From positions 1 to 28,269 of the forward strand of contig DATDGR010000046.1 in NCBI GenBank assembly GCA_036521995.1: a stretch of DNA of 28,269 nt, given 5' to 3'. The notes under the pieces are model-generated. The model saw nothing but the letters and a program-made list of their open reading frames with translations, searched no databases and was not told the DNA's origin. The translations under genes were made by a program, and so were the position numbers. Positions 7,700 through 15,331 of this stretch are shown piece after piece. This DNA comes from Gp13-AA77 sp036521995. GTDB lineage: Bacteria > Acidobacteriota > Terriglobia > UBA7540. How positions within the stretch are numbered: the stretch's first letter is position 1; each line of letters begins with the position of its first letter.

Positions 7700-9472
7700 T
7701 CAGGCCTCCTGCGCCAGCTCTTCCTCAATCAACTGCCGCCTGTAGAGCTCCGCGTAGTACCCGTCTTGCCCGAGCAGATCCACGTGCGTCCCGCGCTCGA
7801 CGATCTCACCGTCGCGCAGCACCACGATTTCGTCCGCGCCTTGCACGGTCGACACGCGATGCGAGATCAGAATCGTGGTGCGGCCGGAAATGACGCCTGC
7901 CAGCTCCTGAAGAATCTTCTCCTCAGTACCCGTGTCGACACTGGAAAGGGCATCGTCAAGGATGAGGATTCTCGGATCGCGGATGAGCGCACGCGCGATG
8001 GCCGTGCGCTGCTTCTGGCCTCCGGAAAGGGTGAGACCGCGTTCACCCACCACGGTGCCCAGGCCTTTGGGGAACTCGCGAATCTCGCAAAGGATATTGG
8101 CGATCTCGGCGGCGCGCTCCACCTCGGCTTCGCTCGCCTCGGCGGAGCCAAACTTCACGTTCTCGCGAATCGTGTCGCTGAACAGGAACGTTTCCTGGGG
8201 GACGAATCCAATGTGCCGGCGCAGGCTGGCGAGCGGAATCTGGCGGGCAGGCAAGCCGTCGATGAACAGAGTCCCTTCCGGAGCCTCCCACAAGCGCGGG
8301 ATGAGATTCACCAGTGTTGATTTGCCAGCGCCCGTCTCACCCACGATGGCCACGGTGCGTCCGGCGGGTATGTGCAGGTTGATATTCTTGAGCACGGGAC
8401 GGCCGTCGTAGGCGAAGCTCAGGTTACGGAACTCGATCTCGCCGCGAATGTCTTCGACTGGCGGCGCGGCGCCGGCAGATTCCGCGAGTCCTGTAGGAAC
8501 AGCCCGATCGTCGATGTCAGGCTGGGCCTGGAAGATCATCCACAGCCGGCCGAGCGAGGCGAGACCCCGCTGCACCAGGTTTGTGACCCAGCCGAGAGCA
8601 ATGATCGGCCAAATCAGGTACATCAGGTAGACGTTGAATGCTGCCAGCGTGCCGACGGAAATCCTCCCCGCCAGCACGTGGCGGCCGCCCACGACCAGGA
8701 TCAGCATGAAGGCGATGGAGAACATCAGCGCCAGCACCGGCCAGAGGAAGCTAGAAATCCAGATCAGACCCTTGTTCTTTTCCACAAACTGCCGGTTCAT
8801 AGCGTCGAAAAGGGCCATTTCGGAGCTTTCCTGGCAGAAGGCGCGCACCACGCGGACGCCCGAGAGATTCTCGCGGACCCGTTCGGTGAGCTCGGAGTAA
8901 AGCGCCTGAATCTGTTCGAAGCGGTCGTGGATCCTCTTACCGAAGACCTTCACCAGGACCGAAACGACCGGAAGCGGGATGAGGGCGAGCAGTGTCATCC
9001 GCCAGTCGAGGTGCACCATCAAGACCACCGTGGCCACGCCGACCACGACGGTGGTGGCGGAGTACATGATGCCCGGCCCTACCAGGTTGCGGACAGCGTT
9101 AAGGTCATTGGTGAGCTTTGACATCAGATCGCCCGTGCGCGTTTCGTTGTAGTAACGCTGGGAGAGCCGCGCCAAGTGGGCGAAAAGGTCGTTGCGCAGG
9201 TCGTATTCGACGTCACGGGAGATGCCGATCAGAATCCAGCGCATCCAGAATTGAAAGAAGGCCTTCACCAGCGCGATGGCCAGCATGAGGCCCGCGTAAG
9301 ACAACAAGGTGCGGGCGGCTGCGCGGTGTGTCAGGCCGTCAATCCCAGCCTTGATGATCAACGGGACGATAACCCCCACCAGTTGGCCGATCGTCAGGGC
9401 AGTAAAGCCAACGACGAAGCGCTGCTGGTAGCGGCCGAGATACGGAAACAGCGGGCTGAGACGCCTGAGCAT
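7700..9472 (-). CDS. ABC exporter half-transporter with degenerate ATPase site
   Basis: I chose the ATG at 9472 (MLRRLSPLFPYLGRYQQRF), which gives 590 residues; a GTG at 9544 would add 24 residues but lies only about 5 bases from the predicted transcription start. Six membrane helices occupy residues 17-310. The ATPase domain has Walker A GETGAGKST (378-386), a canonical signature LSGGQKQR (482 onward), and Walker B ILILD followed by Asp507 where the catalytic Glu normally stands (ILILDDALSSVD). The switch His is 538 (ISHR). The downstream neighbour, 85 bases away on the same strand, has an intact Glu but an altered signature, so the two should form one heterodimer with one active and one degenerate nucleotide site. 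No clear ribosome site is visible. Confidence 0.92.
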   Translation of the reverse strand: MLRRLSPLFPYLGRYQQRFVVGFTALTIGQLVGVIVPLIIKAGIDGLTHRAAARTLLSYAGLMLAIALVKAFFQFWMRWILIGISRDVEYDLRNDLFAHLARLSQRYYNETRTGDLMSKLTNDLNAVRNLVGPGIMYSATTVVVGVATVVLMVHLDWRMTLLALIPLPVVSVLVKVFGKRIHDRFEQIQALYSELTERVRENLSGVRVVRAFCQESSEMALFDAMNRQFVEKNKGLIWISSFLWPVLALMFSIAFMLILVVGGRHVLAGRISVGTLAAFNVYLMYLIWPIIALGWVTNLVQRGLASLGRLWMIFQAQPDIDDRAVPTGLAESAGAAPPVEDIRGEIEFRNLSFAYDGRPVLKNINLHIPAGRTVAIVGETGAGKSTLVNLIPRLWEAPEGTLFIDGLPARQIPLASLRRHIGFVPQETFLFSDTIRENVKFGSAEASEAEVERAAEIANILCEIREFPKGLGTVVGERGLTLSGGQKQRTAIARALIRDPRILILDDALSSVDTGTEEKILQELAGVISGRTTILISHRVSTVQGADEIVVLRDGEIVERGTHVDLLGQDGYYAELYRRQLIEEELAQEA

Positions 9473-9548
9473 GGGGAAACAAAGGAGCAGGAGCCCCCGC
9501 GAATGCCGGAGGCGTTGGGCGCGTAGATTTAAGCCGCGCGCCACTCTA

Positions 9549-9584
9549 AATTGTGATTATAGTGCAACCGGCTTACGGAAATGA
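9549..9584 (-). promoter_or_regulatory. Promoter of the ABC exporter pair
   Basis: Read on the minus strand, a perfect TATAAT -10 box lies at 9561-9556. The -35 is weak (TCATTT at 9584-9579, 17-base spacer). Transcription would start near 9549, giving a leader of about 77 bases before the ATG at 9472. The box lies just after the stop of the preceding gene, so the exporter pair can be transcribed separately from it. Confidence 0.5.
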
Positions 9585-10262
9585 CTACTTCGAGGCGGTC
9601 TGCGGCGCTCCAACCGTAACGTCGCGGTCGAGACGCATGCCGATCAGCGAGCCGGCCGAAAGCATCGCCTGCTGGCCTTTTGGGATGAGGTACGCCATCG
9701 CAATTCCACCCGCGGCGGCAGCGATACCCGGACCAAGTCCACCTGCGGCGCCCAAAGCAGCCGGCGCGATGATCAAGGCGGCTTGCTCTTTGCGCGAGGG
9801 CCCTCCTCCCTTGAGGTCGCCCTCGGGGCCCACGTTCTGGCTGCCGTGGCCGGTGGCTGAGAAGACCTCGGTCAGCGACCCTTGGATGGCCACCTTCTCG
9901 CCGCTCGGCATCTCGACCGTGTCAAAAACGATGGTGAGGTAACCGCCCTTACCCCGGCGCGCCGCCTGCTTGACGTCGCCCACGTGACCGTCGACGCGCA
10001 CGCCTTTGGGTAGCACGTCGGTGTCCTCCACGCTGACGGGGTCGAGTAGTGTCGTCAGGATTCGGTCGCCAGGCTTGGTGGTCTTGGAATTGATGCTGGT
10101 GTGAAGTTGCAACTTGAACTCAGTTCCCTCCGGGATCACGATCTGATTGCTATTCGTCTGATCTGGGGCGGCCGGCTCCGTCGCATCCTGTGCATGCAAG
10201 GGCGGCAACCCCAAGGCCAGAGCCAGAGGAAGGACCCCGATGCTCAAGAGCCGTTTCTTCAT
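9585..10262 (-). CDS. Secreted or membrane-anchored protein of unknown function
   Basis: The ATG at 10262 has an excellent ribosome site (GGGGAGGA, about 5 bases away), so the open frame upstream of it is not used. The 225-residue product starts with a signal peptide (MKKRLLSIGVLPLALALGLPPLHAQ). A beta-rich domain follows, with IPEGTEFKLQLHTSINSK, KPGDRI and VLPKGVRVDGHVGDV, resembling the TrbI/VirB10-like beta folds that acidobacteria use in many secreted proteins; that comparison is from memory of patterns only. Residues of about 155-200 are Gly/Ala-rich and hydrophobic (AALIIAPAALGAAGGLGPG), possibly a membrane-associated hairpin. No enzyme motif is seen. It follows the deacetylase gene by 168 bases on the same strand. 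Confidence 0.85.
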   Translation of the reverse strand: MKKRLLSIGVLPLALALGLPPLHAQDATEPAAPDQTNSNQIVIPEGTEFKLQLHTSINSKTTKPGDRILTTLLDPVSVEDTDVLPKGVRVDGHVGDVKQAARRGKGGYLTIVFDTVEMPSGEKVAIQGSLTEVFSATGHGSQNVGPEGDLKGGGPSRKEQAALIIAPAALGAAGGLGPGIAAAAGGIAMAYLIPKGQQAMLSAGSLIGMRLDRDVTVGAPQTASK

Positions 10263-10430
10263 TTCGTCCTCCCCTTTCACCCCGAATCGCGGACTGGCGA
10301 GCCCAGCCCTGCACTCTCTGATTTGATCATCGAAACGCACGCCGAGTCAAAACAAAACCGATAATCCCCTTCGCCGTTAGATGCATTCTCAAGGTCAGGG
10401 TTGGATCGGGTTGTAGCGGCGGAGGTCCGC

Positions 10431-11693
10431 CTAGTCCCCATGGATCTTCGCCGGGACCCGCGGCGGTGACAGCCTGGCTGCCTCGGGAAACTGAACCAGC
10501 CGGGAGGCGGGCACCAGTTCGATGTCTTCTTGCGCGAACTCGGGCAGAAAGGCCTCGAGCGCCCTGATGGTTGTCGGATGAGGATGTCCGATCGCCAGCG
10601 CCACGCCCTGCGCCTCGACCGCGGCGCGAAACCGGCGCAGCTGGCCGAGCGTGTAGTCGGCCGTCTCCGTGTCGTCGAGAAACACCGAACGATAGAAGGC
10701 CGGGATTCCAGCCCGGCGCGCCGCATCCAGGGCCACTGTGGAAGCCGCGGTGCGGCTGTCGATGAAATAGAGACGCCGCGACCCCAGCTCTTTCATCACC
10801 TCACTCATCAATGCAGCGTCCGAGGTGGCCCGCGACCCCATGTGATTGTTGACGCCGGCGGCGTAAGGCACCGAGTCGAGATCCGCCTCGATCACCCGTT
10901 CCAGCTCTTGCTCTCCCATACCCACACGGATAGCGCCTTCGCCCGGACTGATCGTGGCCGGTCCAAATGCCTCCATGGGCAGATGGAGCATCACCTCCCG
11001 GCTGGCCTCGTGGGCCTCCAGGGCCGTTGCCCGCGAGGCCGTGAGGTCGGGCAGAATCGAAAAAGTGAGCGCGTACGGCATGCTCAGAAGCGCGCGCGCA
11101 GGCTTCAGGTCTTGGCCCAGATCATCAATGACGATGGCGGCGCGATAGAGACGGGGCACCTCGCGAAGGCGCCAGGAACAGATCGGCTGACTCCCGCGCC
11201 AGAGTGTGATGCTCCGCGCCGGCTGAGAGCCGACCTCCTCTCCGGCCGGTTGCACCCGGATTTCCAGCCCATCGTTCCCCGTCTGGTGTTCCAGAGCCGA
11301 GATGATGGCCTGGGCCGCCGGCGCCAGAGCCACCACCTCACCGGCGGCCGGCGAGGGACGCACTTGAGCGGCGCGCTTTACCCAGACACCGTCGCCGCCG
11401 GCGCGCGCGATTAGGTTGCCGTATCGGACCGCGACCTGGCTGGCGTCTGCGGTAGCCGCCTCGGGCGTCCGCTGGTTTGGACTCTTGGCGCCGCCGCTGG
11501 GCTTGGCGGCCGTCGTTGGCTTAGGTTTGGGCGCGCGCTTGCAAACTTGCGCCACCACGATGATGAACGCGAGGGGAACTAGAAGGAGGACGAGATACCA
11601 TGCCTGCTTCCGGCCCTGTCGGCGGCCCCGTTTGAAGCCGCGTTTAGGACCGCGCCCGCGGGAAGCTCTTACGCGGCGCTTGGGATGGGGCAC
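10431..11693 (-). CDS. Divergent polysaccharide deacetylase (YibQ/DUF610-like), membrane-anchored
   Basis: A 420-residue protein beginning at a GTG three bases after the S41 gene stop, so the two are surely co-transcribed. The N-terminus is strongly basic (about 30 residues of Arg/Lys), followed by one membrane helix (32-50, WYLVLLLVPLAFIIVVAQV) and a Lys/Pro-rich linker. The catalytic-like domain starts near residue 185: AAIVIDDLGQ with the Asp pair 190/191, FSILPDLTAS, VMLHLPMEAF, VNNHMGSRATSD with His284, FIDSRT, and IGHPHP (369-373). These are the marks of the divergent polysaccharide deacetylase family, expected to act on peptidoglycan or another polymer in the periplasm. True deacetylase activity has not been shown for most members. 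In E. coli yibQ lies beside envC, and in alphaproteobacteria the family follows ctpA, as here. Confidence 0.88.
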   Translation of the reverse strand: MPHPKRRVRASRGRGPKRGFKRGRRQGRKQAWYLVLLLVPLAFIIVVAQVCKRAPKPKPTTAAKPSGGAKSPNQRTPEAATADASQVAVRYGNLIARAGGDGVWVKRAAQVRPSPAAGEVVALAPAAQAIISALEHQTGNDGLEIRVQPAGEEVGSQPARSITLWRGSQPICSWRLREVPRLYRAAIVIDDLGQDLKPARALLSMPYALTFSILPDLTASRATALEAHEASREVMLHLPMEAFGPATISPGEGAIRVGMGEQELERVIEADLDSVPYAAGVNNHMGSRATSDAALMSEVMKELGSRRLYFIDSRTAASTVALDAARRAGIPAFYRSVFLDDTETADYTLGQLRRFRAAVEAQGVALAIGHPHPTTIRALEAFLPEFAQEDIELVPASRLVQFPEAARLSPPRVPAKIHGD

Positions 11694-11696
11694 GGC

Positions 11697-12920
11697 TCAG
11701 GCGGCCTTTGCGGTGACGAACTTCTGCTTGAGGACCTCAATCGCTTTCTGGAGCTGCGAATCATCCTTGGTGCCGAACTGATCCCGTTGGACGTCTTCGG
11801 CGCCCGCCTCATCGGGAGCAGGAAACGGAACGTCGGGCTTCACGCCGTTATCCTGAATCGCCTTGCCGTCTGCCCCGTAGTACTTGGCCACGGCCAGGAG
11901 CAGGGCGGAGCCATCGCCCACGGGTACCACCTTCTGGACGATGCCGACTCCGAAACTCTGTCCGCCCACCACGTCACCGCGCTTGTTGCCGAGAACGGCG
12001 TCGGCCACGATTTCCGCAGGGCCTGCTGTGGAACGGTTGATCAGCACCGCCAGCGGCAGATTGCACACCGTACCGACGGGGTGGGCCATCAGATCCTGGC
12101 GCGGGCTGCGCTGCCCGTAGGTGTAGGCAAGCAATCCCTTGTCAATGAAGAGGCTGGCCGTCTGGATAGCTTCGTCAACGTCGCCGCCGGCGCAGTTACG
12201 AAGGTCCAGCACGATCTTGCTGGCTCCCTGGGCGACCAGCTCCTTGAGCTTCAGCGAGATCTCCGCGGCGGCGCCGGAGTCCAGCGTGGCCACGCGGAGG
12301 TAGCCGGTGTTATCTTCAACCATCTGGGCCACCACCGGTACATGCTGCAGAACCACCCGGTTCAGCACCACCTTCTGCGGCTCGCCCCGCGCCTCGCGCA
12401 CGACCCAGAGCGTCACTTCCGTTCCGGGTTCGCCCGCCATGAGCCGGTCGAGTTGGACCACGGAGAGCTCCCGCGTCGCCGTGTCGCCGATGCGATCGAT
12501 CAGGTCCGCGGGTTTGATGCCGGCCTTATCCGCCGGACTGCCTGGAAGGACCGAAACCACGGGAGCGTAGCCATAGCGCTTGGAGAGAAAGATACCGAGG
12601 CCGGCAGGTCCGGGATGGGGATGGGCCTGATAAGCCTTGAATTGGTCTGCGCTGAAGTAGGTGCTGTACGGGTCGAGCGCCTCGAGCAAGCCACGGATGG
12701 CGCCGTCGGTTACCCGCTGCAGGTTCGGTTCGGTGACGTACTGGCTGTTGATGCGCGACAGCACTTCCTCATAAACACCGAGGTCACGATAGCTCTGTTC
12801 GCTTGAATTTGAGGAATTCGTGTCGCCGCGGCTCAGTACCGCTCCGACGACAATATAGGAAACCAGGGCGGTCGACACCGTCACCAGCAGCAAGCGGATC
12901 CGATGGCTCATTCGCAACAT
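11697..12920 (-). CDS. S41 (CtpA-like) protein with PDZ domain, probable inactive protease
   Basis: The 407-residue protein starts at the ATG at 12920 behind GGAG. A signal anchor (residues 9-28) precedes a helical region with LLEALDPYSTYFS, a PDZ domain (about 103-190, SVLPGSPADKAGIKPADLI) and an S41 core (DLRNCAGG, LINRSTAGPAEIVADAV, GGQSFGVGIVQ). In active C-terminal processing proteases the nucleophile is the middle Ser of SASASE and the general base is the Lys of TFGKG, 25 residues on. Here those positions are Gly300 and Val325, and the usual DLRxNPGG is DLRNCAGG. Everything else of the fold is present and there is no frameshift, so this is a maintained but probably non-proteolytic homologue. 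It heads a two-gene unit with the polysaccharide deacetylase and could act as a scaffold or regulator of it. Confidence 0.88.
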   Translation of the reverse strand: MLRMSHRIRLLLVTVSTALVSYIVVGAVLSRGDTNSSNSSEQSYRDLGVYEEVLSRINSQYVTEPNLQRVTDGAIRGLLEALDPYSTYFSADQFKAYQAHPHPGPAGLGIFLSKRYGYAPVVSVLPGSPADKAGIKPADLIDRIGDTATRELSVVQLDRLMAGEPGTEVTLWVVREARGEPQKVVLNRVVLQHVPVVAQMVEDNTGYLRVATLDSGAAAEISLKLKELVAQGASKIVLDLRNCAGGDVDEAIQTASLFIDKGLLAYTYGQRSPRQDLMAHPVGTVCNLPLAVLINRSTAGPAEIVADAVLGNKRGDVVGGQSFGVGIVQKVVPVGDGSALLLAVAKYYGADGKAIQDNGVKPDVPFPAPDEAGAEDVQRDQFGTKDDSQLQKAIEVLKQKFVTAKAA

Positions 12921-12947
12921 TCTTCACACTCCAAACGGGAACTCATC

Positions 12948-12999
12948 GCTCTAAATAGAGCAAACCCCACTATAGCACGACGGCTCAGTCCGGTCTCAA
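12948..12999 (-). promoter_or_regulatory. Possible promoter and dyad for the S41-deacetylase unit
   Basis: On the minus strand TATAGT (12974-12969) is preceded at 19 bases by TTGAGA (12999-12994). The predicted start, near 12962, falls at a perfect 6-bp dyad GCTCTA-TT-TAGAGC (12961-12948), which could be an operator or a 5' mRNA hairpin. The long spacer makes the promoter uncertain. Confidence 0.35.
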
Positions 13000-13245
13000 A
13001 CACAGACCGCGAAATCCTTCCAACTAGATGCGCGCGAGGATCGCTCTGTTGCAAGCCGGCCAGCGAGACGCGCATTGAAGGCCGGCTCGACGGTCCGAAA
13101 CCGGTGTTCTGGTTCACGCCCCTCGCCCGAATCTCCTTCACGGGCCTCGCTAGTCAAGGCTCGGCTGTCCAAGGACCCGGCAAGCCGGAAAGAATGAAGG
13201 GAATCAGTCTAATTCTCTCCATCTCCGTGAGACTTCGCGGCTCTC
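13000..13245. other. Intergenic DNA without recognised features
   Basis: This is the first part of a stretch of about 900 bases without a gene between the S41 promoter and the small basic ORF. Reading frames exist but lack ribosome sites, protein-like composition or recognisable motifs. No tRNA fold was found. Confidence 0.5.
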
Positions 13246-13441
13246 GGGTTCGTTTTGGGTTCGTTTCGGGTTCGTTTTTTCGGAGTCTTTCAACGCCTTT
13301 CAATTCTAAAGGATTTACTCGGCTCGGACGCGGCGAATTGCGGTTTTTCTCGGGTTCGTTCTAGGTTCGTTTTTGCGCACTTTTGTTGATTCTAAACAAC
13401 TTCTCAGGTTAGTTTTTCAAATTTTTTGATGGGGGGGTCCC
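13246..13441 (+). repeat. Dispersed intergenic repeat, copy A, containing 11-bp tandem units
   Basis: Three head-to-tail 11-base units (GGGTTCGTTTT at 13246, GGGTTCGTTTC at 13257, GGGTTCGTTTT at 13268) are followed, after a variable part, by two more (13352 and 13363). The block continues as TTTTTGCGCA, GTTGATTCTAAACAACTTCT and a T-rich part, and ends in a run of seven G followed by TCCC (13431-13441). From 13352 on it aligns almost base for base with the reverse complement of 19941-20027. The block is T-rich on this strand, unlike the surrounding GC-rich DNA. Confidence 0.75.
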
Positions 13442-13843
13442 GGTTCTGACCGGGCCGTACTTTTTCTGATAAACCGGCGACTTTCGACCATAAAGTATTG
13501 AAAATAAATATCATAGTTCGAATTTGGCGCGCAGCCGGGCTGAGATTGCGGCGAAGACGAGGGTCTGGCAATCAAGATCCCGCGCGGAGAGTGGTGAGGG
13601 CCGGTATTGGACGACTTCAGAGAAGGCCATGGGCCGCACCGGGAGCCACGCCGCAAGGGCGCAGATCTATGTACCGCGTTATCAGCCATCCTTTGCATAA
13701 CACACACGGTGTGGCCTTGTCAAGACCAGGCGGTCACGGCGGGCAGGGCAGGGGTCATTGGGCTAGGTGGATTGCTCTGGCTGGCGCCACCCACGTCATA
13801 ATCCTCGCGCTCGGCTGAGGGGGTTAGAAGGTGAGTTGTGCGT
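13442..13843. other. Intergenic DNA without a convincing gene
   Basis: An AT-rich patch (13475-13525) is followed by GC-rich DNA. Short open frames of 60-106 codons occur on the plus strand but have no ribosome site and unnatural Arg/Gly/Pro-rich composition. It may hold decayed sequence; nothing can be identified. Confidence 0.45.
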
Positions 13844-14017
13844 TCACTTTTCTTGGGCGCTGCCCGAGCCGCTCAACTCGCGCGAAGAACCCTTCTTGGG
13901 GAATCGCGCGCCGGCGGACGTCAGCCTCTGGTGAGCCTTGACGCCGGACTTCAGGAGATTGAGCCGCCGGCTGGTCCGCTTGCCGAGCTTCTGATTGAGA
14001 AATCGTCCCTTACCCAT
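13844..14017 (-). CDS. Small basic protein of unknown function (57 residues)
   Basis: The frame runs from the ATG at 14017 (AAAGG 7 bases before it) to TGA at 13844. The product is rich in Lys and Arg in its first 35 residues (MGKGRFLNQKLGKRTSRR then LNLLKSGVKAHQRL) and ends with Ser/Gly/Glu. The composition suggests an RNA- or DNA-binding peptide, but I do not recognise a family. It lies 39 bases after the RDD gene on the same strand and could be its last cistron. No hydrophobic segment is present. It may be a chance frame. Confidence 0.4.
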   Translation of the reverse strand: MGKGRFLNQKLGKRTSRRLNLLKSGVKAHQRLTSAGARFPKKGSSRELSGSGSAQEK

Positions 14018-14056
14018 GAACAAGCCTTTGCTCCCGGCCCCGGGCTAGGCCGCCGT

Positions 14057-15223
14057 TCAATCTTGTTCTATCAGGCAGGTTCCAGAAATGCGATCGTGCC
14101 AGGAAAGGCCTTCCGGATCGAAGACGGCCCAGACGAAGCCCAGCATCAGAGCCCCCATGGAAACCAGGTAACCCAAGGCCCGCCGCCGGGCCGCGGGCCA
14201 GTCCGGCGGCCGGCCATCCAGTGTCCGCACCCGAAGCCCCATCGCTGACTGTCCGGGAGTGGCAAAAGCCAACGCCGTAAACAAGCCGAAGTAGAAAGCG
14301 AGAAAAAAAGCCGCGGCCAGCCCCAACATAACCATGGTCATCACATCGGACGATTGACGGCTAAGGCTGACGTGTCCGCCGGACTTCCAGAAAACCAGAC
14401 CGAAGATACAGGCGGCAGCCAGCAGAACCAATGCGTCCACCAGGCCGGCCGCTAAACGTGGTCCAATCGGCGCCGCCCGGGGCATTCGGCTGGAGCCGGC
14501 GATCTCCGGTTCATCCTCCTCCTCTTCTTCCGGCCCCGGCCCCGAATCCAGAACAATTTCGACCGGCTCGTGGAGGTCGCGAGGCTCCAGGGTCCATTCG
14601 GCGGCTTCTTCCGCCTGCAGCCGAGCCTCGGTGAGGCGCGCGAGGGGAATCGAATCGAGGGAGGGAGATGCAGCCTCGGAGCCGCGCCAGTCGAGCACCG
14701 AGTCGAGTCCACCGCGCGCCGCAGCGGATCTGGCGGCCTGACCGCCAACGCCGGATTCGGTGTCGATGTCGTCTTCGCCTCCGCTCCCAGCTTCGTCGCT
14801 GAGCTCCGGCTTGAACTCGAACTCGAGATTTGAATCCGTCACGGCGGATTGGGGTCGTCCCCGCTGGCGGCGGTAACGGGCTACGCGTTCGGCGATTTCG
14901 TCTTCCCACGCGTTTGCGCGCTCATCCGCGCTGGGCTCTCCGGAAACGGAGCTGTCGTTGGCCACGGATGCGGCCGGGCCTGGCGACGGGCTTTTGCTGG
15001 AAACCGGAACGTCGTCTTGACCGGGGGCCAGAAGTGAATCGGTCGCGGAAGAAAAGCTTGCGGAAACGAGCGGCGAAGAGAAGGGCTTGTCCCGGGATTG
15101 AAACGAAGGAGAGTCGCCACGCACCGAAGGCCGGGAGCCCTCAGTCGGCGCGAAGCGGTGACCACACTTCTTGCAGTCCGCCCTTTCGGGGAAGCTGACA
15201 AACCCGCACTTCGGGCATTTCAC
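14057..15223 (-). CDS. RDD-family membrane protein with N-terminal zinc ribbon
   Basis: The 388-residue protein starts with GTG at 15223 (GGAAGG 8 bases upstream). Residues 1-22 form a zinc ribbon (C3, C6, C17, C20 in MKCPKCGF and DCKKCGHRF). Residues 25-245 are a low-complexity Ser/Pro/Glu-rich linker with a strongly acidic end (PGPEEEEEDEPEIAG). The C-terminal RDD domain starts at PIGPRLAAGLVDALVLLAAA and has about three to four membrane helices, with the family's TPGQSAMGLRVRTLDG and SWHDRISGTCLI. RDD proteins are inner-membrane proteins of mostly unknown transport role; fusion with a ribbon is seen in several bacteria. It diverges from lptD. The 108-base gap carries promoters for both. 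Confidence 0.88.
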   Translation of the reverse strand: MKCPKCGFVSFPERADCKKCGHRFAPTEGSRPSVRGDSPSFQSRDKPFSSPLVSASFSSATDSLLAPGQDDVPVSSKSPSPGPAASVANDSSVSGEPSADERANAWEDEIAERVARYRRQRGRPQSAVTDSNLEFEFKPELSDEAGSGGEDDIDTESGVGGQAARSAAARGGLDSVLDWRGSEAASPSLDSIPLARLTEARLQAEEAAEWTLEPRDLHEPVEIVLDSGPGPEEEEEDEPEIAGSSRMPRAAPIGPRLAAGLVDALVLLAAACIFGLVFWKSGGHVSLSRQSSDVMTMVMLGLAAAFFLAFYFGLFTALAFATPGQSAMGLRVRTLDGRPPDWPAARRRALGYLVSMGALMLGFVWAVFDPEGLSWHDRISGTCLIEQD

Positions 15224-15265
15224 TTTATCAACCTTCCCTTCAGGAACCCTCTCTCCCCACGAGGC

Positions 15266-15293
15266 ATCTTAGCAAAAGCGTTCTCGAAAACAA
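15266..15293 (-). promoter_or_regulatory. Candidate promoter of the zinc-ribbon/RDD gene
   Basis: On the minus strand TTGTTT (15293-15288) and TAAGAT (15271-15266) are separated by 16 bases, giving a leader of about 35 bases. Confidence 0.4.
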
Positions 15294-15307
15294 AGACGCC
15301 TTCGACT

Positions 15308-15313
15308 TAGAAT
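15308..15313 (+). promoter_or_regulatory. Possible -10 box of the lptD-hemB unit
   Basis: TAGAAT would place the transcript start near 15320, upstream of the ATG at 15332 and past the GTG at 15317. No good -35 is visible, so the call is weak. Confidence 0.3.
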
Positions 15314-15331
15314 AGTGTGTCTCGGTCCGTT

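Noticed and set aside
7615..7728. A 38-residue N-terminal extension of the second ABC subunit
   Set aside because: It would translate the heptamer array and overlap the preceding gene; ABC half-transporters start close to the chosen ATG.
12903..13364. A 153-codon plus-strand frame, partly through the 11-bp array
   Set aside because: It starts inside the S41 gene, has no ribosome site, and its FVSGSF repeats just reflect the DNA repeat.
13246..13373. The 11-bp units as a possible CRISPR array
   Set aside because: Units are too short and directly adjacent, with no spacers and no cas genes.
13498..13818. A 106-codon plus-strand frame in the gene-poor gap
   Set aside because: Arg/Gly/Pro-rich product, no ribosome site, no motif.
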